DNA of 64,000 bases from Ophiobolus disseminans (GCA_010093685.1 MU006226.1:818964-882963); one strand, 5' to 3'. Positions 12,601 through 24,201 are shown, numbered from the stretch's first letter. Program-made: numbers and translations. The notes: generated by a model from the letters alone, not told the origin.

Positions 12601-15600
12601 ATGGACAACGGCACCAGCAACAATGCTCCCGAAGAGCTCGTGCCTCCGGTACTCGACGAGGCAGAGCTTATTGGCAACTCGAGCTCCGACTTCCCCGTTA
12701 TTGAGGCCGAGCCCGAGGAAGCGCTCGATCTGCCCCGCGATACCGCGCAGCGACTGCTAGTCGACGAAGGCACCCAGCAATCGGCTGCGGGTCCTCCCCT
12801 TACCCTACCCAGCCGGCCCGGCCTACAGCGAGGCAACTCGGTGCCAACCCAAGCGCCGCAGCACCTTCCGCCTCCCGCACCGCCTGCCCCGCCGCCCGAC
12901 GCCCCGCCGCCCGACTCGCTGTCCATCGCGCAGCTACAAAGTCTGGTGCGAGGCCTTCCCAAGGCCGATCCAGCGCCGTATGCCTTCACGTATGACGACG
13001 CGTCATCGTTCGAGGAAGAGCTGGAGGAATGGTTCTCCTACGCCGTGGAGGAGCAGGCCATGCTGCTCAAGGCCCAGGCGTCCTTCGCGCTGGAATGGAC
13101 CGCTTTCAACGGCCAGAATGACACGTCATATGAGGAAGGCGGATTGGACTGGAATCGGGCAGCCACGGCACAGCACAAAGAATTTCTAGAGCATCTTGTC
13201 GAGGGCATCAAGCAACGAGAACCTGGACTACGGCTGAAAAGGCTCGAAGCGCTTGTGTATGTGCTTCTTGGTTGCTGGCACGAGACTGCGGGCCTCGTTG
13301 CGCCAGCCACGGACGGCGATCTGGCTTCTGGACGCAATTCTTGTACAGACCATTGGCGCAGTACCGCATACGAACAGTCTGGGCAACAAGCGGCATTGGT
13401 CAAGCAAAATGTACGCCTACTCGCCGAGTCCAGTGGTCTGCAGACTCTGGTGGATGTGTTGCGATCTTCACTCATGCGGAGCTGTGGCACGGATGTTGCC
13501 CCCGAAGCGCCTCGTGACAGCAAGGAAGCAGAGCGCCGTGAGGTGTGGTGCTCCATGACCGCCGTATATGTCATTCTGGAGGTTGCCCGCACTGAGGAGA
13601 AGTTGAATGCCGATCTGCACCTCAGGACTGCCATCTTGGGCCTCGAGAAGCCCGGTCTGCTAATGCTGCTTGTCGATTTAATCTCCAAGCTTCGATGGGA
13701 TGAGTCTATCAGTCTGCCACTGAGCAAGATCTCTTTACTCCTATGGAAGACAATGCTAGTCTACTTCGGTGGACTCGCAGAAGTCAAGAAGGCCAAAGAA
13801 TCGTTCAGAGACAAAAGTGTGGAACTAGAGGACACAAAGGGACAACCCATCATCACCGCCTCGCCGCTTGACTACCACCTATTCCGGCAGGAGATCAGTT
13901 CAAAGTACCCTGCATACAACCCGCCGCCTCCCCTGTTTCCGCTTGAACCTGAAAATAACTCAATTCTACCTCCGCTGAAAAACCACCCAAGCAAGGTGGC
14001 TGGCAACCATGTCTTCGGCTCAGGGCTTGGAGATGCTCATGGGAATAACACCTCCATCCTTCACCAGCCGGTACATATCGCGACCCCGGCACCCTCGCCT
14101 CCCCCATCTCCGGCTGGTGCAAGCGGCAAAGGCGGAAAGAAGCAGAATTATCAGACAAACCAGATGTTTCCCTTCCTCTACCCTCCACTTGACGAATCGA
14201 GCAACAAGCTTGGTGGTAAGGGTTCGACCGACCTTCAAGACTTGCTTGTCGGTCGCAGATGGGAGGGATCCGATATTCCAGCATCTATACTAGAGGCCGC
14301 CGAGCTCTTTGCCAAACGAATGAAGGCCACGCGTGCCATGAAGCAGCTCTGGGAGGAACGCGTGGCTTTCATGAAGTACGAGCGAGGCTGGGCTGGTCTT
14401 GATGAGAATCTGGACATTGACGAGCTCTCGCTTGAGTCGAAAGAGCACGCTGCAAAGAAACTACCACCCTCGGGTAGCACTGAGGAACGACTGGCACTAG
14501 TTGAGCAATTCTACTGCAACGCTTTGCCAAATCTGCAGTCGTTGATCATCGTCCTTATAAAAGCTGTGCTCGCGCATGTCACCGCGCTTGTCACTCAATC
14601 CAGTAACGCCAATGGCCTTCAGAGTGGCTTTCAGTTTCAGGACAACCAGAACGGTACTACGAACGCACGACCAGACATGAATGGAATGAATGGCCACAGT
14701 AACAACGTCGCAACAAACGAGGAGTTAGATGCGATGCGTACGCAAGAAGTGCTGGATAAAGCAGTGACCGGCACTCTCGTGCTCATGCTGAAGTGGTTCA
14801 AGGTCTCTCGTAAGCAAAAATGGTGATATTGCCTGCTACCTCACTAACACGCCTGCGTAGATGTCCTGAAGTTTGAGTATATCACGCAACTGCTCCTTGA
14901 TTCGAGCTACGTCCCCTTCATCCTGAAGCTCTTGCAACTCCAAGAGATTGAGAGAATCGTGAACTTCAAAAGCGAGCAAGAGGAATTGAAGTACGTCACT
15001 AGCGCGCATACCTATGATTGATGGCTGACAGTGACAGCTTCTTCAACTTTTGTCGTGCTCATTCCCGAAACGCTACAGAAGAGGCCAACGATGAAGACAA
15101 GACGCACGACAAACAGGATGGCGACTCGGACTCGGACGATGCTGCGCCACCACCGATTCGTCTGTCAAGACAAGAATCCAATGACTCTGGGGTGGAGCCG
15201 CCCCCTCTCTCTGCAGCATCTCAGCCGCCCGAAGTGGATGAGCTCGGCTTTCCTACCAACGAGATTCCGAAGGAACTCATTACAAATTTCTCGTGGAGAG
15301 CATTCTTCACATCCATCAACTACCTACGCATTATGCAGAAGATCTGCAAAAACAAAGCGCATCGCAGCCTTATGCTTGTTTCATACAAGTCCTCGCAGTT
15401 CTTGCGGAAAAGCCTGAAAGTTCCACAACCGGAATTACGTCTCTATACACTCAAACTCTTCAAGAATCAAGTACCATATTGTGGCCGAAAGTGGCGACAA
15501 TCGAATATGCGTGTCATCACAGCGGTTTACCTGTACTGCAGACCCGAGCTAAGAGACGACTGGTTAGCCGGAAGCGACGTGGATGCCGAAGTTGACGAAA

Positions 15601-16274
15601 GCGTCCCCCTCGAACAAGCATTGCGATCACTGACGCACTGGCACAATCTCAAGCGATATCCAGAGAGCCTCGGTGCGAAACCTGGCATTCTCGAAGAAGA
15701 GCAAGACTTTTTCCGCAACGAGCTCGAAAAAATGGACTGGGGCGACGAAGTCGCTGCCAACGAGGGTGACATGGAGCAATCATGGCCAGATCTTCAAGTA
15801 GTCGAGGGTTGGTGAGCTATCTGTGCACCACATCCCAACCTCTCCTCCTTGTCTATCTTCGCCGCGTGTTGCGTAGTGTTGCGATGTTAACATAGGATCA
15901 CAGTGCCACCACAAGATCGCACACGCTTTCTCACTCCTCCTAGATTCAAGCTTGGTCGTCGGCGCACCGCTACTAGTGGGGGCACCATCAAAAGTCCTAC
16001 ATTGAAGCGCACTGTATCCGCTTCGCACAAGAGCTGGCCCGGTGCGCTTAAGCCTAAGCTCAGGCGCGACCGCGAGTTGAGCACCGCCAGTCTGCTCACT
16101 ATGTTGGTTACAGCGTCGTATCATGAAGACAGCGACGAAGAAGATCTTGACGTGGTGGAAGATGCAAACATTAAACCTCTCCCCGTTGGCTGGCTCAGGC
16201 AGGGGCGCAGGCTGCAAGAACGTAGACGTAAACGACTGGCGGAACTGGCACTACAGAAAGCACAAACTGTTTGA
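12601..16274 (+). CDS. far11: Far11/STRIP1-like STRIPAK subunit
   Basis: Homologue of yeast Far11, Sordaria PRO22, Neurospora HAM-2 and animal STRIP1, a scaffold of the STRIPAK phosphatase-kinase complex that controls hyphal fusion and fruiting in filamentous fungi. Exons are 12601-14809, 14861-14990, 15032-15811 and 15896-16274, total 1,165 residues. Ending at the TGA of exon 3 (15815) would lose the tail: a GTGAGC donor at 15812, a TTAAC branch and a CATAG acceptor restore phase and add about 125 residues (WITVPPQDRTRFLTPPRF onward, ending in a basic helix). The N-terminus has a Pro-rich run (LPPPAPPAPPPDAPPPD), then the Far11/STRIP N-terminal helical region (about 110-430). The C-terminal Far11 region has FSWRAFFTSINYLRIMQKI and KNQVPYCGRKWRQSNMRVI. 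Family certain; exon 4 likely. Confidence 0.93.
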
Positions 16275-16893
16275 TGAGTATGAGGGGGAGCTGTAATACC
16301 GTATAGAATTCTAGACTGTTCATCCTCAGTATATTTCGCTTGTGTCATATGAAGATAGTGAGGATGGGTTGATGAAAGGTATTTGCGCACGGACTGTTTT
16401 TCACAAGCCGCGGCGTTTGAGGGAGGACTCAAGCTCGAAATCGTCATCGTCTACTCCACGATCCAGGCGGCAAAACACAACGACCTTGAGTTCCCTCCGT
16501 CTTGTACCTCAACGACCAAATTATTTAGTAGTGGCTCACAGCAAAGTCTAAGATCCGAGCTTCACGACAGCATGGAGATCTTGCACCAATCAACACTATC
16601 GCCATCCGGCTGACCTCCGATGAAGTTGGCAAAAGCAGCAACACGGGCCGTCTTGCCTGACTCGGGAGGGTTATACCCCGAACTTTGTCCCCGCAGAGTG
16701 TTCGTGGAGCTTGCGCGAGTCGTGGCTCGCGTGCAAGATGTCGGCGTCTGCTTTTCTGCCGCTGTTGCCGTTGCGCGCTTTCTTTCCTCAACTTCTTCGC
16801 ATTTTCAGCGTAACTACGTGAGCATTATTCTGGGTTTTGACGGTGTACGTATTCGTTTCTAGCCCTGTCGCATACATAGAGGAGTTCTGCAAG
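16275..16893. other. intergenic between far11 and flavocytochrome b2
   Basis: A short gap with no recognisable gene. It contains the far11 3' end and the promoter and leader of the next gene. The frame upstream of the ATG at 16894 has no in-frame ATG before a stop at 16819-16821. Confidence 0.6.
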
Positions 16894-18501
16894 ATGTCAA
16901 AGGTCTTCGATCATGCCGAAGGTTTGTCAATGTTCACCGCTTTCGGCTCACGACAGCTGCTAATCAGTACCATAGTCGCAAAGCACAACACGGCCGAGAG
17001 CTGCTGGGTAGTGCTCTATGGCAAAGTTTACGATGTAACGCGCTTCATTCCCGAGCACCCGGGTGGCAGCAAGGTCATCCTCCAGCTCGCTGGCATGGAC
17101 GCAACCGAAGAATACGATCCAATCCACCCACCCGGTATCCTCGAAGAAAACCTCAAGCCTGAAGATATACTCGGTACCATCAACCCAGACACATTGCCGA
17201 AGGAAGAGAAGACACCAATTGAGACGGGAGAGGTGAAGGATGAGGGGCCCGTAGATCTGGACAGCATCTTGAACATTGAGGAGATTGAAGAGGTGGCAAC
17301 AAAGCAAATACCGTACAAGGGTTGGGCATACTACTACTCGGCATCGGACGACTTGACAAGTAAAGAGTTCAACAACAAGGTCTACCGACAAATACTGCTC
17401 CGACCACGAGTCTTCGTCGACTGCACGCGATGCGACACTTCAACAACCTTCCTCGGCCACAATGTCAAGGTACCCATATACGTATCTCCCGCAGCAATGG
17501 CTCGACTCGCACATCCCGACGGCGAATGGGGCATCGCCAACGCCTGCGAGAAGTTCGGCGCCATGCAAATCATCTCCCAAAACGCTTCCATGACCCCCGA
17601 GCAAATCGTCGCCGACGCAACCCCCGACCAAGTCTTTGGCTGGCAACTCTACGTGCAAAACGAGCGCCACAAGAGTGAAGCCATCCTCGCCCGCATGAAC
17701 AAACTCCCCGCCATAAAATTCATCTGTCTCACCCTCGATGCCCCCGTCCCGGGAAAACGCGAACACGACGAACGCAGTAAAAACGTCGGATCGAACCTCC
17801 CCGTCCGCGCAGCCGTCCAGGACGACCAGTCCGTCAGCAAGACTAGCACATCCGCGACTACCCCCGCGAAGCCGAAGAGCATGGGCATGGGCCAGAGCTT
17901 GTTCTGGGGCACAGCTGCAGATCTCACGTGGAAAAGCACACTCGCGTGGCTCGCGAAACACACCGATAAACCCATCGTCCTCAAAGGCATACAAACACAC
18001 GAAGACGCATATCTCGCATCCCTCCACGCGCCGCAAGTCAAAGCAATCATCCTCTCTAACCACGGCGGTCGGGCACTAGACACCGCCCCACCCGCCGTAC
18101 ACACGTTACTTGAGATCCGGAAATACTGCCCCGAAGTCTTCGACCGCATAGAAGTGTGGGTCGACGGCGGCATCAAGCGCGGCACAGACGTCGTCAAAGC
18201 GCTCTGTCTCGGCGCGAAGGGCGTGGGTGTCGGAAGAGCGGCGCTGTTTGGACTGGGTGCCGGGGGAAAGGAGGGCGTTGCGAGGATGTTGGAGAGTAAG
18301 TGGCCTTCAATGTTTTGGGAGTTGGAGTTTGTGCTAATTTATGACACAGTTCTTAAAGCGGAGACGGAGACGTGTATGCGGCTTCTTGGGGTGGAGAGGG
18401 TGGAGCAGTTGGGTATACATTTGATTAATGCGAGGGCTGTGGAGAGGGATATTTGGGATGGGCCGGGGCTTGAGAGGGGGTTGGTTAGGGCGAAGTTGTA
18501 G
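16894..18501 (+). CDS. cyb2: flavocytochrome b2 / L-lactate dehydrogenase (cytochrome)-like
   Basis: Oxidises L-lactate (or a related 2-hydroxy acid) to the keto acid and passes electrons through FMN and haem b to cytochrome c. Exons 16894-16921 (28 nt), 16976-18295 and 18350-18501 give 499 residues. The cytochrome b5 domain (about 10-85) has haem ligands His37 (EHPGG) and His60 (YDPIHP). The FMN domain (about 170-490) keeps the catalytic set of yeast Cyb2: Tyr in GWAYYYSASDD, WQLYV, LTLDAPVPGKREHDER, the Lys of VLKGIQ, and His/Arg in LSNHGGRALD. The C-terminal exon restores the usual LEILKAETETCMRLLG. Odd: only nine residues precede the b5 domain, so the mitochondrial presequence of yeast Cyb2 is absent and location is uncertain. 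Other 2-hydroxy acid substrates are possible. Confidence 0.93.
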   Translation: MSKVFDHAEGLSMFTAFGSRQLLISTIVAKHNTAESCWVVLYGKVYDVTRFIPEHPGGSKVILQLAGMDATEEYDPIHPPGILEENLKPEDILGTINPDTLPKEEKTPIETGEVKDEGPVDLDSILNIEEIEEVATKQIPYKGWAYYYSASDDLTSKEFNNKVYRQILLRPRVFVDCTRCDTSTTFLGHNVKVPIYVSPAAMARLAHPDGEWGIANACEKFGAMQIISQNASMTPEQIVADATPDQVFGWQLYVQNERHKSEAILARMNKLPAIKFICLTLDAPVPGKREHDERSKNVGSNLPVRAAVQDDQSVSKTSTSATTPAKPKSMGMGQSLFWGTAADLTWKSTLAWLAKHTDKPIVLKGIQTHEDAYLASLHAPQVKAIILSNHGGRALDTAPPAVHTLLEIRKYCPEVFDRIEVWVDGGIKRGTDVVKALCLGAKGVGVGRAALFGLGAGGKEGVARMLESKWPSMFWELEFVLIYDTVLKAETETCMRLLGVERVEQLGIHLINARAVERDIWDGPGLERGLVRAKL

Positions 18502-18805
18502 GCTGAGTGGGCGATGGATGGTGATGTGCTTCAGTTGCTTTGGTTTCACTGGATTTGCATATCGTACATCATGGTTGAACATTCACCACGAGATCCCATC
18601 ATACGTTAATTTGTAACTTTTTGTCAACTTTCCTGTCGCGGTACGGGGAATCGGAGATGTAATATACATCTCCCAGGTGACGTAGACTCAGCTGTTATGC
18701 ATATGTCATAACGATGCCACGGCGAGATGTAATCTTGAAATCTGTTGTTTGATTGTCGCAAGTATACCTAGCACTGACAGTGACTCGAAGATCTTGGTGG
18801 CGTCT

Positions 18806-20323
18806 TCAGTGGCCTAGAGAGTTTCCGATGCCTTCCGGACTGCTGACAGAATCGGCATTAGGGACTTTGAAATGGCCGTTCAACCAGACTGGTGGACAAG
18901 ACTCCCAACGCGATTTTATGGTGGATTTGTCAACAGTACTTTGGTGGATGCTATCAACTGTGGCTCTGACTTCGTCTAACGGCTCGGTCTTCTTTGAGGT
19001 TCGATTTCCCTCCTCGTCGCTAACCGATACCGTCAGCTTTGCGTTGCAGTCGACATGCTCTGTGATGCGTAGCAAATCCACAATGTTGATGCGGATATCC
19101 TCTAAAGCCACACCAGTTTTGAGATGGAATTCAAGAACGATTGTCAGAAGAATCTCTGCGTCTGACCACTGTCATTCCCACACACAGCTCCACTTCGTAC
19201 ATTCCCAAAATTCTTTGAGGGCTTGGAAGTGCTTAAAGTCCGTGTTGGCTGAAAAGGTACCCAGCTTGAGGAAGTGATGTTTGGATTCCCAAAATTTGGT
19301 GCAGTGCTCGCTGCGGGACTCGAGGTTGACTGTTGCACACACGGGCAATGCTACGTTCTTAGTTTTCTTGTTTAGATCCCAAATAACGGTACTGATGTCG
19401 TCGTATCGGCCGCGTTCAATATATCAGTCTTGATCAACCATCGAGAATATCTGCGATCGAATCCAAGGCGAAACGCTAGAGAACGTAGCCGTATGGTGCT
19501 CGTTGATCCACTCAAGCGTCTTGCCTCCATCGAGAATGGCAACGCGTTTCTTAGGCGTTGCGCCAGAGTCAATCCAGTCAACTTGGAATGAGATGCAACC
19601 CTCAGAGCCGTCACATTGGAGCCATATCTCGTCCAACTGAGGTCCCTATGCAATGATTCTGAGCGGGTCTCGAAGTATAGTCTTAAGAGCGGTGGTAAGG
19701 ACTTGAGTCTGGACTCCAGTTTCCCATAGGCCACTGTCGAATTTACCCATTGGGTGGAAGTCGTAATGAGCTTGAGTTTTTGGATGCACGAATTCTACCT
19801 CCAAATAAGGACGTTGCCAGATCTCAAGCAAGAAAAACTGCATTCTGATAGCACCTTCCACGCCGTTTAACTCATTTAGTAACCCACTGAGATGCGCACC
19901 ATGCTCAGAACACCATCGCCTGCACGTCTTGTCGAAGTCGATGACAATCTTCTTTACCATTATTGCAGATGTTCCAAGCCCATATAGCCAGCGTGCTGCT
20001 CCATTGCATTGTTTCACAGTGCCATCATCGACCTTTCCAACTGGATCACGGCCAGTGTACCTTGAAATGATCCAGGTGTTATTTGAGAGAAACGTCGATG
20101 CAGCTTCGTGGTAGATTTGGCGGCAAGTGGACAAGATTGGAAGGCATTTCGAAAGATATCCAAGAAGAACCTTGTCTTCAAATATATTGTCAGGTGTGTA
20201 GGCGGAAGATGGCGCAATCCTGATACCTTTCGGTTTATAGAACAGGACGTCATAGATCACGTTCCGGATCTCGGGAGATATAGTGAGAAACGAAGGCGCG
20301 GTGGGATCAGCAGGTACTGACAT
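18806..20323 (-). pseudogene. broken gene of a lineage-specific protein, three in-frame stops
   Basis: One continuous reading frame runs from ATG 20323 to a final TGA at 18806-18808, about 505 codons. It is interrupted by TAG at 19648-19646, TGA at 19426-19424 and TGA at 19174-19172, with no frameshift between them. Peptides on either side read as one globular protein: TAPSFLTISPEIRNVIYDVL near the start, LDEIWLQCDGSEGC after stop 1, YIERGRYDDISTVIWDLNKK after stop 2, and QWSDAEILLTIVLEFHLKTG after stop 3. The start resembles the SPEIRN-IY-LF motif of abundant F-box/2EXR-like hypothetical proteins of dothideomycetes, with RQIYHEA downstream. I found no intron pairs of suitable length that would remove the stops. 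All three could arise by C-to-T change (CAG to TAG, CGA to TGA). A truncated ~225-residue product is possible. Confidence 0.75.
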
Positions 20324-22717
20324 TCCCTGCGCAATCGGTTCAAGAGCTTTACATTTCAATACTCGAGGCAAACACCCAGGGAGCTAGCGCGTTTGGAGTT
20401 TCTCGCCGTTGAGGAAACTGACCTAAGAATTGAATTTCGCCTTTCGGAAGTTGCACTTAGTCAACGTGCATTCAGTGATGAAGCACTCACCTCACACGAG
20501 AGCGTGGATACCGACAGTACACCAACAGCTAGCTGTTTACCGCTTCCACGATTTCCGATTCCCAGAGTACAAACCTAGACTCCGATCATCTAGAGGCAGT
20601 GCGTCGTTGCTTGGTATGGATTTAATGGCTGCAATAGGTATAAAAGGTATAGAAGAATACATCCCATGGCACAAGCTGAGGAGAGAAGCGGATGATGAAA
20701 CGTGAACAAACCATTGATGTCATTGTCTTGTTCCTCTTATGGAGACAAGACATCGAAACCTCTACGACGGAGACCATAACTTGTCCAGTTGGTTGCTCGT
20801 TTTTCCTCGTAGATTTGACGATAGTTCTCGCATAAGGGTGTGGTTCGATTTTGTGGCTATGAGTCTGCTTGGTTCGATGCCACATCTGGATCAGGGCTAC
20901 GTTTATTCACAGCCGAGATAGAGGTGACGTATATGTCTACGTATACCCCAGCGTTGGCCCACGAGATCAATTGATTGGTGTTTCGAGACATGTCGAGAAT
21001 AGCAGTCTGCCTGCGTATACGCCTCAGGCCACGTCATATCATAGCGGGTGCCTGATGGATTTCGCGGGTAGATGTGGGGCTGGGTATGGTACGATGATAC
21101 GATCCTTCCATCGCCTTCAGCCGTATCTGTAGGTCTTTGTTGAATCTGCGCTAGCCTTCATGGGTTGTGTTCCTGGATTTCATTGGGAAAATGCCAGCGT
21201 GAGGCTGTGCAAGTTCGCCTATTAGCCCACAGGTACCGGTTTTTCCAGCGCTTGGAGTGCACTAATCTCCTTGCATCGTCGCGTAGTTGAATCGTCGCGT
21301 ATGGTATTGTGGCGTATTCGGAACCATTGTCTTGGTTGTTTGATGTGGGATCGTATGCCTGCGTCTTTGGCGTGCTTGCCATCCCGATGAAGATGGAGAC
21401 GCAGATTTTCAGGCAGCAACGAAGGGTGACGTCTGTCGGCAGGCCCTGGATAGTCTTACTGAGGCGTCGGTTAGAGCTGTTATCTCAGACACGAAATCTG
21501 ATATGTAGAACGACCTTGATCCCGGTATATATGTGGTGTCGCACTAAGGAGTAGCCAACCATAATTCAGCCCTACCCACCATGGCGGCGCGACCCTTCAA
21601 CGCTCCTGCAGCGCGCCACGTGTGTCTGTACCTCATCAGGCAGAATTGCAGTACCATGCCACCCAGCTCATCTTCGAGCGCGTGCTCCAGCATCATTTTA
21701 TCGTTGGCTACCCAGTCGACAGAGATGCTTTCGGTGCCCAAAGTCTGCTGCGCCTTGTGATCAAGCACCCGACACAAGGGATGAGGGCGTTAATGGCGTT
21801 GCGTGGTCAGCGAAACAGGAAACACGCTAGAAGCCGAATGCGCGATTGCGCCGGCCCACTGGAAATCTCTCGTCTGACATCTCTTCTTCTCCAATCAGCA
21901 TACCGTCTCAACCAACACCGGCTGCGGCACGTTCCTGGTACCGTGAATCCACGGATGACCTTTCCGGTTGTGGCTGCGCCTTTTCTGTTTCGGTGCCCTT
22001 AATCCACGATGCTATTATCGTCAAGGTCCTTCACACCGGAACACTATCAAGGCGACTGACAGCGTACCGGCGGCCTTCAGATTACCAAGAAGATCGAGAT
22101 GCGGTGTAGGGATTATTCAGAGTCACTTCGGGCTGATCAGTACCGGTGTGGTTGAACGTGTCCATCAACGTGAAGATGGCAAGTTTAAGTTGCAGACTAT
22201 GCGGTGAAGAGAGATGCAACACTTCCGGAACCACGCAGTGAAGCGCAGCCAATTCTCCGTCAAAGCAGTCTCTACGCGGTGTCCGCCAAGCAAGCGCTTT
22301 GATAGTGGAATTAGTTACCAGGGCCTTGGAGCCAACAATGAACTGACTTCACGATGTCTCGTGTTCACCCGCTGCACAGTTGGTAGGCCACCGGAGGCTG
22401 TGCCGCTCCACCACTCCTGGTAAGCGGCAAGGTTGGACTGCGGGCCCAGTTTGGGAAGTTATATAAAGACTATGCTAATATCCCAGGTTGCTTTGTTGTT
22501 TCGAAACTCGACCTCAAAAGTTGCCGCGTTCCCGCCCAACTTTTACCAACCTTAAGACTTGCGCCAGCCCCTTCCTCGTTCTACCGGTACCCAGCAGCGT
22601 TCCGACCTTTGTCTTCTTGCGATTAACCACTCTCCTTCAAGTTCCAAGATCTGCCCTTCCGCTTCGCGCTTTCCTCGGTTATAGCTTCCGCCCGCTCGAT
22701 CCGGACAACCTTACAAC
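20324..22717. other. intergenic, no gene recognised
   Basis: Only short frames without domain similarity or coherent splicing are present. A TATAAA at 22462-22467 near the right end probably belongs to the small zinc protein gene. No RNA gene or long repeat was noticed. Confidence 0.5.
22462..22467 (+). promoter_or_regulatory. TATA box of the small CxxCxGxG gene
   Basis: TATAAA within GTTATATAAAGAC lies 256 bases before the ATG at 22718 and is followed by a C/T-rich leader, a common fungal core-promoter arrangement. Assignment is by position. Confidence 0.5.
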
Positions 22718-22861
22718 ATGAAAGACTGCCCATCTTGCCAAGGAAACGGAACTACGAAGTGCGACGATTGCAACGGCGCCGGCTGCTCAGGTTGCAAGCG
22801 CAGAGGAACCAAGAACTGCGATGTCTGCGATGGGTCTGGTGCCATCCATACCGATCATTAG
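22718..22861 (+). CDS. 47-residue stand-alone CxxCxGxG (DnaJ-type) zinc-finger protein
   Basis: A single short ORF (48 codons with stop) of four cysteine pairs: CPSCQGNG, CDDCNGAG, CSGCKRRG and CDVCDGSG, starting at residues 4, 15, 23 and 34. Eight cysteines in four CxxCxGxG-like units are what the DnaJ cysteine-rich domain uses to bind two zinc ions, but there is no J-domain and no client-binding region. The protein is only the zinc module with a short tail (AIHTDH). A TATA box and pyrimidine-rich leader lie upstream, and the next ATG frames do not extend it. A function in chaperoning, thiol chemistry or metal handling is speculation. The regular motif spacing makes a chance ORF very unlikely. 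Confidence 0.8.
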   Translation: MKDCPSCQGNGTTKCDDCNGAGCSGCKRRGTKNCDVCDGSGAIHTDH

Positions 22862-24105
22862 GCGGCAAACTTCACCACCGAGGCCAGCGTCGTGAGGTAC
22901 ACAGGCTGACCTTCTCACACCGCGAAGTACGTACCTATCACATTTACTCCCAGTCGGTGTCAAGGCCTACCGTACAGCAGCTATGCCGGACTGTCTGTGG
23001 CCGCCCTTCTCCACTCCCATGTCGTGACCGTATCCGGGTAATCAAGGATCAGCAAGCCCTCACTAACAACCCGCAGATCGCCATTCCACTTCTTTCGTCC
23101 ATCAGCGTTTCATTTCCTTACCGAGGCCCATCTCAATCCTTATCGGTGCGCTGGCGCAGATTGAACATGGGCAGTATTGCAGGCGGTCAGGGTGTGGGGG
23201 ATGTGCGCAAATTGATGTCGCGCAAGGCCGGCACGTAATGCGCTGGAACGCACAAAATCATCACGTGCAGGAGATTATACCCAAGGAGGCAATTTCCGGT
23301 GCTTCTGAGCTTTGTCTTAGCGTAGGCGCCAGTGCTGATGGCGTGTTTGAGCTTACATTGGTTGCAACGTTATATTTATGAGGACTCGCTGGGTTTCGTG
23401 GGTTTGCGGGAGATGCATGGGCGGGGGTCTGTTACCGGTAGTTAGTCTCTTAGTGGACCTGAAGCATAAGCATCATCGCAAAGCTTTACAGCAGTAACAA
23501 AAGTCTATACATGTTGCAAATAACGTTGGGATATTTCAGGGAGATTGTGTTCTTCAAAGCACTGCCGTCTACAACATATGCCCATTCCGTTAGCTGCGGA
23601 AAGGATCGATGACGTAGCGACCGAATTGCCTAGCCAAACCAACAACACCACTCTCCATCTCATCTCATCTACTACTATCACTTGCCCATCTCACGTTATC
23701 GCATCGCAAAATAATAACGTTAGCTCGCTTCCGCGGGCATGCGCACCCAATACTGACCACTCGAACATTATAACAGCAAAATGACACACGGAGGAAATGA
23801 GAGAACATCTTTTACAGATATGTATGTAGCAAGGTAGATGCAGCATTGTACACAAGTCAGAAACCAAAGAAATCCCCAACAAAGTCTTAGTGCTCATCAC
23901 AGCTATCAAAAAGCACACTAATCTCCCACTCCACCACAACCCACATCACATCGCCCACCACAACACCGCTCAAACCCCCATCTATCTCCAGGCCAGCATA
24001 TCACACACTAACCTTACATTCACCACATCCTTCCCCCGCCCGGGCCCCACGCTTCCACCCCTCAAAAACCTCAAAAAAAAAACAAGGTACAAAGCATCAA
24101 TAGCT
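22862..24105. other. intergenic, no gene recognised
   Basis: This is the downstream region of the small zinc protein and the 3' flank of the minus-strand tRNA. It contains A/C-rich low-complexity sequence around 23,900-24,090 and the tRNA terminator. No other feature is supported. Confidence 0.5.
24073..24082 (-). terminator. RNA polymerase III terminator of tRNA-Glu
   Basis: Ten consecutive A on the plus strand, i.e. a T run on the transcribed sense strand, starts 23 bases past the 3' end of the tRNA. This is the expected Pol III stop signal. Confidence 0.75.
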
Positions 24106-24201
24106 TCCGAATCCGGGATTTGAACCCGGGTCTTCCCGGCCCTTCAATCCCACTGCTGGGAGCTGAAAGCGGGATATCCTAAACCACTGGACTAATTCGG
24201 A
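24106..24201 (-). tRNA. tRNA-Glu (UUC) with a 24-nt intron
   Basis: Read on the minus strand, TCCGAAT pairs with ATTCGGA to close the acceptor stem. The D arm carries AGTCCAGTGGTTTAGGA (A box). The anticodon stem TCCCG/CGGGA encloses a loop C-TTTC-A, anticodon TTC at 24167-24165. An intron of 24 nt (24163-24140) is inserted after position 37, the canonical eukaryotic site. Its TTGAA can pair with the anticodon, as in typical pre-tRNA introns. The T arm contains GGGTTCAAATCCC (B box). The mature length is 72 nt. Confidence 0.95.

Noticed and set aside
15018..15815. Frame starting at 15018 as a separate gene
   Set aside because: It opens at TTG and is exon 3 of the Far11 homologue, joined in phase to 14990 and 15896.
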